NCBI RefSeq assembly: GCF_001922575.1
Contig: NZ_MRCI01000003.1
Location: 1 to 64,000, forward strand
Direction: 5' to 3'
DNA length: 64,000 nucleotides
Source: Neptunomonas phycophila
Lineage (GTDB): Bacteria > Pseudomonadota > Gammaproteobacteria > Pseudomonadales > Balneatricaceae
Shown: one piece after another, positions 58,735-64,000 of the stretch
Layout of the letters: each line of letters opens with the position of its first letter
Position numbering within the stretch: the first letter of the stretch is position 1
Position numbers and translations under genes: made by a program
Notes under the pieces: generated by a model
The model's input: the letters and a program-made list of their open reading frames with translations, nothing else
The model's database searches: none
What the model was told of the DNA's origin: nothing

Positions 58735-60099
58735 TTATCCGATGGCAATTTTAGCACTCGGATAGCGCAGCTTTTTAATCCGTGGGCTCGCCAAGAAATA
58801 CGCTAGCGTGAGCGGCCCCAAGCGTCCCATAAACATCAAGAAGATTAGAATAAACTCCCCAGCTTCGGATAATGACGTGGTGAGACCTCGAGATAACCCG
58901 ACTGTTCCTAACGCAGAAACGGCCTCAAACACAATATCCAACATATCGGCTTCCTCACTGAGTAACAGGCAGAAAATAGCGATCCACGTTACACCGGCCG
59001 ATATAATGGTTAAAGCAAGCGCTTTGCTTACGGTTTCTTTCGGTATTTCACGCTTTAAGAAATGCACGGCGCCATCTCGGCGTAAGTAATTATAGGTGGC
59101 CATCACCAACACCATAAAAGTCACAACTTTAATACCACTAGCAGTACTCATAGAACCGCCACCAATAAACATAAGCATCAACATTAAGGCGGTTGTTGCA
59201 TCTTCGAGTTGATCAATGGCTACCGTATTAAAGCCAGCCGTTCGCGTTGTCACGGCTTGGAACCAGGACGCCAGCCATTTACCGGATTCACTTAAAGGCG
59301 CCAGCGTATTGGGGTTGTTGTATTCAATACAATAAATAGCAATGACAGCTACAGAGTTGATAACCACCGTTCCTAAAATCATCATCTTGCTATAGAGCGA
59401 CAGCTTGGCCCATCGCTTATTCTTCACTAAGTCGATCCAAACAGAAAACCCTAAGCCTCCTGCTATAAAGAGCCCTGTAATGGTCATGTTGATGACTGGA
59501 TCAGCAACATAAGGCGTTAAGCTGTCGGCCCTCAATGCAAACCCAGCATTGTTGAACGCGCTAATGGTATAAAAAAAACTATGGTACAAACTGGTTTGCC
59601 ACCCTAAAGGCTCTAACCAATAGAGAAACAACACTAACATGCCGATCAGCTCAATAATCATCGAGAAGATAAGCACCGACTTAGCCGTTGATACGAGCGT
59701 TGATGCATCCGTCTGATTAAACGCTTCACGGGCAACCGTAAACTGAAGAAAGCTAATTTTTCCACCCAAGGCAATCAGGGTGACTATCGCCAAGGTCATT
59801 AACCCCAACCCCCCGCACTGTATGAGGAGGGCAATAATGAGGTGTCCGTATACAGTAAAGGTCGTGCCTGTATCCACTACCGCTAAGCCAGTAACGGTGA
59901 CCGCGGATGTCGAGGTAAAAACACTCTGCACCCAGGAGATAGGCACATGCGTCGCCATTGGCAGCTTAAGTAAACAAGTGCCGAGCGCAATGAGTAAAAG
60001 AAAACCTCCACATAGAATCAGCGGCGGAGCGGCTGCAATTTTGCCTGACGCTTTTGGTTTTCGCTCCAAAGGACTGATACTAGGATGCCACTGTTCCAT
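58735..60099 (-). CDS. ktrB: KtrB-type potassium/sodium channel subunit
   Basis: A 454-aa membrane protein of the Trk/Ktr superfamily, with four filter-loop motifs (TSAVTVTGLAVV, FNNAGFAL, TRTAGFNTVA, SALGTVGLS). It is shorter and unlike the TrkH at 21981-23429. The partner ktrA lies 1 bp upstream. Ktr systems give fast K+ uptake, often sodium-stimulated, after osmotic upshift, which fits a marine cell. Confidence 0.94.
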   Translation of the reverse strand: MEQWHPSISPLERKPKASGKIAAAPPLILCGGFLLLIALGTCLLKLPMATHVPISWVQSVFTSTSAVTVTGLAVVDTGTTFTVYGHLIIALLIQCGGLGLMTLAIVTLIALGGKISFLQFTVAREAFNQTDASTLVSTAKSVLIFSMIIELIGMLVLFLYWLEPLGWQTSLYHSFFYTISAFNNAGFALRADSLTPYVADPVINMTITGLFIAGGLGFSVWIDLVKNKRWAKLSLYSKMMILGTVVINSVAVIAIYCIEYNNPNTLAPLSESGKWLASWFQAVTTRTAGFNTVAIDQLEDATTALMLMLMFIGGGSMSTASGIKVVTFMVLVMATYNYLRRDGAVHFLKREIPKETVSKALALTIISAGVTWIAIFCLLLSEEADMLDIVFEAVSALGTVGLSRGLTTSLSEAGEFILIFLMFMGRLGPLTLAYFLASPRIKKLRYPSAKIAIG

Positions 60100-60100
60100 A

Positions 60101-60754
60101 TTAGATCAGCCGGGGAGCCAAGTACTGTAGCTCGGCACGTGTGCCACACAACAAGAGCACGTCATTGGTGAGGAGCGCAAAGTCATGCCCGAGTTTAGTA
60201 AACTTAGTGGGGCCTCGTTTGACGAGAATAGCGTCTACTGAACCTCGCAGATCTTTAAGTACTAGCCCAATAGTCGAGCCATTGAGTTTCTCTTTAATTG
60301 GGATTTCTACCACATGTAAGCCATGACCCAGCGATAGGTAATTATTAACCATGGGATAATTCAAGGCCTGTGCTACCCGGATCCCCATTTCTTCTTCGGG
60401 GTGAATGATCCGTGAAACACCTAGCTTGGACACGATGGTGTGGTGCGCTTTGCTACTGGCTTTTACCCATATGTTTTTCACACCAACGTTTTTTAAGGCC
60501 AGCGTGCTCAACAAGCTAGCTTCCATGTCCTCGCCAATCGCCACTAACACGACGTTACTGCTGTTAAGGTCTAGCTCACGTAAAGCCCCTTCATCGGACG
60601 CGTCACAGATAACCATTTGCGTTAAGTTATCAGCGTATTTTTCTGCGATTTTGGGATCTAGATCTACCCCTGTCACCGTATGCCCTAGATGGATCAACTC
60701 TAAACTAGCGGCGATACCAAAACGGCCTAAACCGATCACAGTAAAATGGGCCAT
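60101..60754 (-). CDS. ktrA: KtrA potassium uptake regulatory subunit
   Basis: A 217-aa cytoplasmic protein with one RCK_N domain (IGLGRFGIAASLEL, residues about 7-20; acidic strand end GVDLDP) and one RCK_C domain. It forms an octameric gating ring on KtrB. A single module, rather than two, separates it from TrkA. It is divergent from eptA, with 139 bp between them. Confidence 0.94.
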   Translation of the reverse strand: MAHFTVIGLGRFGIAASLELIHLGHTVTGVDLDPKIAEKYADNLTQMVICDASDEGALRELDLNSSNVVLVAIGEDMEASLLSTLALKNVGVKNIWVKASSKAHHTIVSKLGVSRIIHPEEEMGIRVAQALNYPMVNNYLSLGHGLHVVEIPIKEKLNGSTIGLVLKDLRGSVDAILVKRGPTKFTKLGHDFALLTNDVLLLCGTRAELQYLAPRLI

Positions 60755-60893
60755 CGTTTGTACCTTATCAATGACAATTTCTAAAGCGTGTATTTAATCA
60801 TCCTGCGGATTAAAAACACACCTACTTTTCACATCCATTTCACCTTGTGCAGATTACGTTAGGCTCATTCAATCCGACAGCCTGAGTAGCCCA

Positions 60894-62642
60894 ATGCCAC
60901 AACACATTTCCTCTAAGGTCACCGCCACCTCTGGACCCATCACTGCGTTAAGTCTATCAAGCCAACAACTGACGTTAGTTATTGCTGGTTTATTAACCCT
61001 TTTTTACAACACAGCCCTGTGGCAAACACTACTTAACACATTCCCAGAGCTAAACGCAGGGCGGGTACTATTTTTTACCTCGTTTGTTCTCTTTATAGCC
61101 GCCGCACTTTCCATCATCCTGACAATTTTTAGCGCTAAATATGTGCAAAAACCCGTACTGATATTCATTTTAATGACGGCTGCCCCTGTTACCTACTTTA
61201 TGAACACCTACGGTGTCGTTATTGATAAAGAGATGGTACAAAATACTTTTGAAACAGACCCGGCTGAAGCATACGATTTACTCAGCGGCAAACTATTCCT
61301 CTACCTATTAGTATTGGGCGTGATCCCGTCCATTGTCGTCCTGCGCACTCGTATCCGTTATCGTCCTTTTTGGCCCGAACTACGTAACAAAGTACTGCTG
61401 ATTATCGGCTGTATCCTCGTCATCGGGGCCATCGACCTTTCTTTCGCTAAAGAATACTCGTCCACTTTCCGAAACAACCGACAGATACGCCACTTAATTG
61501 TCCCTAGTAATTATTTGTACTACACCAGCCGTTACCTCGCTGGCGCGTATGATGAACAAGCACGCGTGTTAGAGCCCGTCGGCCAAGATGCCAAAATGGG
61601 GGACATTTGGCCCAACACCGCAGTAACAAGCAAAGCGCCAACGCTCTCACTTATCGGCTCAGCAAAAGCAGCCGTCAAAACTCACTTTAAGCCCGTGATC
61701 ACGGTTGTGGTTGTAGGAGAAACCGCACGCGCAATGAACTTCTCACTCAACGGCTATGGGCGCGACACTAACCCGCTTCTGAGCAAACAGCCACTGATAA
61801 ATTTCTCGCAGATGTCGTCGTGCGGCACGAGTACTGCGGTCTCAGTACCCTGCATGTTTTCAGACATTACACATGACGATTACGACGCTAACCGCGTGCA
61901 CTCACGCGAGAATGTTTTAGACGTTCTATCACATGCCGGTGCCACAGTTTTATGGAGGGATAACAACTCTGGCTGCAAAGGCGTGTGTGCTCGCGTAAAG
62001 AGCGAAGACATTAACGACTATAAAGCCGATCAGTTCTGTGATGGCAGCGAGTGCTACGACGAAGTGATGTTGAATGGTTTAGATGCCTACCTGAATAAGA
62101 TCTACACGCAACAAACCAGCGACAATATTGTTATCGTGTTACACCAGAAAGGCAGCCATGGGCCAGCCTACTCAAAACGCTACCCGGCGAGCTTTAATCA
62201 GTTTACACCTGTCTGCGATACCGCTGATTTAGAGCAATGCAGCCGAGAGGAGATCACCAATGCTTACGACAACACGATTCTATATACCGATTATTTTCTC
62301 AACCAAGTGATTAACTTTTTACAACAACACGAAGACCGCTTTGTCAGTAGCATGATCTACCTATCCGATCACGGTGAGTCGTTAGGTGAGGCGAACGTAT
62401 ACCTTCACGGTTTGCCTTATTTTATGGCGCCTGAAGAGCAAACCCATGTGCCCTTTATGACTTGGTTCTCACCCAATTATCTTTCACAGCTAAAGATCAG
62501 CGCGCCGTGTATCGAACAAAAAGCCGATCAAGCCGTCAGCCAAGATAACCTCTTCCATTCATTGCTGGGGTTACTCGACATACAAACAAACGCTTATCAA
62601 CCGACGCTCGATCTCTTTGGTACTTGCCGGAAGCCGATGTAA
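60894..62642 (+). CDS. eptA: lipid A phosphoethanolamine transferase (EptA-like)
   Basis: A 582-aa inner-membrane enzyme: five N-terminal membrane segments (to about residue 183) and a periplasmic sulfatase-fold domain with the nucleophile Thr278 in VVGETARAMNFSLNGYGRDT, plus SDHGESLGE and several Cys pairs for disulfides. It adds phosphoethanolamine to lipid A and lowers binding of cationic peptides. The stop overlaps the PAP2 gene (TAATG), forming an operon with a response regulator. Confidence 0.94.
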   Translation: MPQHISSKVTATSGPITALSLSSQQLTLVIAGLLTLFYNTALWQTLLNTFPELNAGRVLFFTSFVLFIAAALSIILTIFSAKYVQKPVLIFILMTAAPVTYFMNTYGVVIDKEMVQNTFETDPAEAYDLLSGKLFLYLLVLGVIPSIVVLRTRIRYRPFWPELRNKVLLIIGCILVIGAIDLSFAKEYSSTFRNNRQIRHLIVPSNYLYYTSRYLAGAYDEQARVLEPVGQDAKMGDIWPNTAVTSKAPTLSLIGSAKAAVKTHFKPVITVVVVGETARAMNFSLNGYGRDTNPLLSKQPLINFSQMSSCGTSTAVSVPCMFSDITHDDYDANRVHSRENVLDVLSHAGATVLWRDNNSGCKGVCARVKSEDINDYKADQFCDGSECYDEVMLNGLDAYLNKIYTQQTSDNIVIVLHQKGSHGPAYSKRYPASFNQFTPVCDTADLEQCSREEITNAYDNTILYTDYFLNQVINFLQQHEDRFVSSMIYLSDHGESLGEANVYLHGLPYFMAPEEQTHVPFMTWFSPNYLSQLKISAPCIEQKADQAVSQDNLFHSLLGLLDIQTNAYQPTLDLFGTCRKPM

Positions 62643-63370
62643 TGCCTAATCATTTTATGCGTAATCACTTAGTCATACCGCTGATTGTGTTTAGTGTAAT
62701 AGCCACCTGTTTTGAATGGCAACAGTGGGATCTTGCAATCGCTAAAACCCTATATGGATGGGAAGGCGGGCAGTGGGCACTCAAAGATAACTGGTGGCTT
62801 ACCAGTGTATTTCATACCGGCGCACGCAATGCCATGTCAGTGTTGGCGCTGTTAGTGTTAGCCACTTGGTTGCTCAGCACTGCGCTAGCATCTCTAAAGG
62901 GTTGGAGACGGCCGCTCTCGTATCTTGTAATTAGCCTATTGCTGTCGGTCATTATCGTCGCACTAGGGAAGCGCTTAACTAATGTAGAGTGCCCGTGGAG
63001 CCTCTCGCTATTTGGTGGCGACCGCCCATATTTTCCAATCTTCTCCGTCCATATGTTTATGCCGTCAACTTCTGAGTGCTTTCCGGCAGGGCATGCCAGT
63101 GCAGGCTACGCCTGGTTTGGAGTCTATTTTGTGTGTGTAAAACATGCACCACGTTGGCGCTGGTGGGGATTAGCGTGTGTGATAGCGTTGGGGGTCTTGT
63201 TTGGCGGGGTTCAACAGCTACGAGGGGCGCATTTTGTATCGCACGACCTATGGACAATGGCTATTTGCTGGTGGGTAGCAGTGATATGCTCTCCAATATT
63301 GAATCGCCCTATACAACCCAGCACGCTGAATAGCTCCAAGGGTATGCAAAGAGAACCGCGCACATGCTAG
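62642..63370 (+). CDS. PAP2-family membrane phosphatase
   Basis: About 242 aa with six hydrophobic segments. PAP2 motifs are spread over the C-terminal half: KRLTNVECP (motif 1), the SECFPAGHASAG core (motif 2) and RGAHFVSHD (motif 3). Encoded between eptA and a response regulator, it probably removes lipid A or undecaprenyl phosphate groups (LpxE/LpxT or PgpB-like). The start overlaps the eptA stop; the end overlaps the next gene by 7 bp. Confidence 0.9.
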   Translation: MPNHFMRNHLVIPLIVFSVIATCFEWQQWDLAIAKTLYGWEGGQWALKDNWWLTSVFHTGARNAMSVLALLVLATWLLSTALASLKGWRRPLSYLVISLLLSVIIVALGKRLTNVECPWSLSLFGGDRPYFPIFSVHMFMPSTSECFPAGHASAGYAWFGVYFVCVKHAPRWRWWGLACVIALGVLFGGVQQLRGAHFVSHDLWTMAICWWVAVICSPILNRPIQPSTLNSSKGMQREPRTC

Positions 63371-64000
63371 TACTCGTTGTTGATGATGATATCGACATAC
63401 TCACAACCATTGCCGACCAACTAGCACTGTACGGCATTGATACCGACTGTGCTCGTAATGGCCAGCAAGCTCTGACGCTAACCCAGCGCCACACTTACGA
63501 TGTGATTGTGCTAGACATCATGATGCCGGGGCTTGATGGTCTATCAACGTGCCAAACACTCCGCAGAGAAGGTTGTACCACACCTATTGTGTTCTTAACC
63601 GCACGCGATACGTTGGACGATAAAATCACAGGGTTTAGCACAGGTGCTGATGATTACCTTGTAAAACCCTTCGCGATGAAAGAGCTCCTGTACCGTGTTA
63701 AAGCGTTGAGCCAACGTGTCTCTCGACATCAGGTACGCACACTTCACTGGGGAGAAATTACGCTGGATGTTGAGCAAGCTAGCGCACAACGCTCAGGGCA
63801 AACGCTGCGGCTTAATGCGCTTCAATTTAAGTTACTGAAGTTACTCGTATCACACGCGCCGAGCATTGTCTCACGCGAGCAAATGGAGCATGCTTTATGG
63901 CACGATGAGCCGCCTGATAGCGATGCACTGCGCAGCCATTTGTATCAATTACGCCAAATCCTAGACAAACCCTTTAGCTTCCCCATGCTAGAAACAGTCA
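63364..64000 (+). CDS. OmpR/PhoB-family response regulator, partial (3' end outside window)
   Basis: The N-terminal receiver domain has the acidic pocket DDD (residues 7-9), phospho-acceptor D51 (VLDIMMPGLDG), T79 and K101 (DDYLVKPF). The winged-helix effector domain begins near residue 125 and is nearly complete (NALQFKLLKLLVSHA, SREQMEHALW). It overlaps the PAP2 gene by 7 bp, so the regulator is probably co-expressed with the lipid A enzymes, as in PmrA-type systems. A sensor kinase is expected just beyond the window. Confidence 0.94.
   Translation, partial: MLVLVVDDDIDILTTIADQLALYGIDTDCARNGQQALTLTQRHTYDVIVLDIMMPGLDGLSTCQTLRREGCTTPIVFLTARDTLDDKITGFSTGADDYLVKPFAMKELLYRVKALSQRVSRHQVRTLHWGEITLDVEQASAQRSGQTLRLNALQFKLLKLLVSHAPSIVSREQMEHALWHDEPPDSDALRSHLYQLRQILDKPFSFPMLETV

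Noticed and set aside
58735-60099. Second trkH
   Set aside because: It resembles TrkH, but its shorter length and the adjacent single-RCK partner identify it as KtrB.

Overview
This is 64 kb of a gammaproteobacterial chromosome that includes the dnaA/oriC region. The core gene order (def-fmt-rsmB-trkA-trkH, dprA-tsaC-hemF-aroE, dnaA-dnaN-recF-gyrB, rpmH-rnpA-yidC-mnmE), the moderate G+C and the marine-style tripartite tricarboxylate transporter suggest an Oceanospirillales-type bacterium (Neptunomonas, Amphritea or Marinobacterium relatives). That placement is inference; no rRNA gene is present.

Layout. (1) 0.0-9.9 kb, minus strand: a type VI secretion payload locus reading hcp, vgrG, DUF4123 adaptor, large effector, exported putative immunity protein, PAAR. 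Downstream lies a second, partly decayed copy: a 5'-truncated vgrG fused to an effector-like C-terminal domain, a second putative immunity gene, a PAAR gene with an internal stop, and a DUF4870-like gene. (2) 10.1-17.4 kb, minus: a Lon-family protease, aroE, hemF, tsaC, dprA and a LysM protein. (3) 17.7-27.5 kb: def, fmt, rsmB, trkA, trkH, an LpxL-type acyltransferase (minus) and glyQS. (4) 27.9-33.9 kb: a molybdenum hydroxylase (2Fe-2S subunit, molybdopterin subunit, triheme cytochrome c) with its XdhC and MocA-type maturation genes. (5) 34.0-43.2 kb: a DJ-1/PfpI protein, a rraA-tctC-tctB-tctA-aldH catabolic operon with a divergent GntR regulator, ppiC and an outer-membrane porin, with small gene fragments scattered between them. 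(6) 43.4-48.2 kb: a small accessory island flanked by 49-bp direct repeats that contain the gyrB terminator. It carries an Abi_2/AbiF-like HEPN protein with a divergent structured small RNA, a membrane protein, decayed XRE and TniQ-like genes, an 8-bp tandem repeat, and a HipA-like kinase with an unknown partner. (7) 48.2-58.7 kb: gyrB-recF-dnaN-dnaA, the putative oriC, rpmH-rnpA-yidC and mnmE. (8) 58.7-64 kb: ktrB-ktrA and a lipid A modification operon (eptA, PAP2 phosphatase, response regulator).

How it works together. Three ParB-type parS palindromes (19.8, 27.7 and 34.0 kb) lie 20-35 kb from oriC, although parAB is not in the window. Two potassium systems (TrkAH and KtrAB) are present. 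The T6SS block and the island are the accessory, fast-evolving parts. The most interesting signals are the HEPN gene plus divergent small RNA inside the repeat-bounded island, and the orphan effector/immunity cassette next to the active T6SS cassette.
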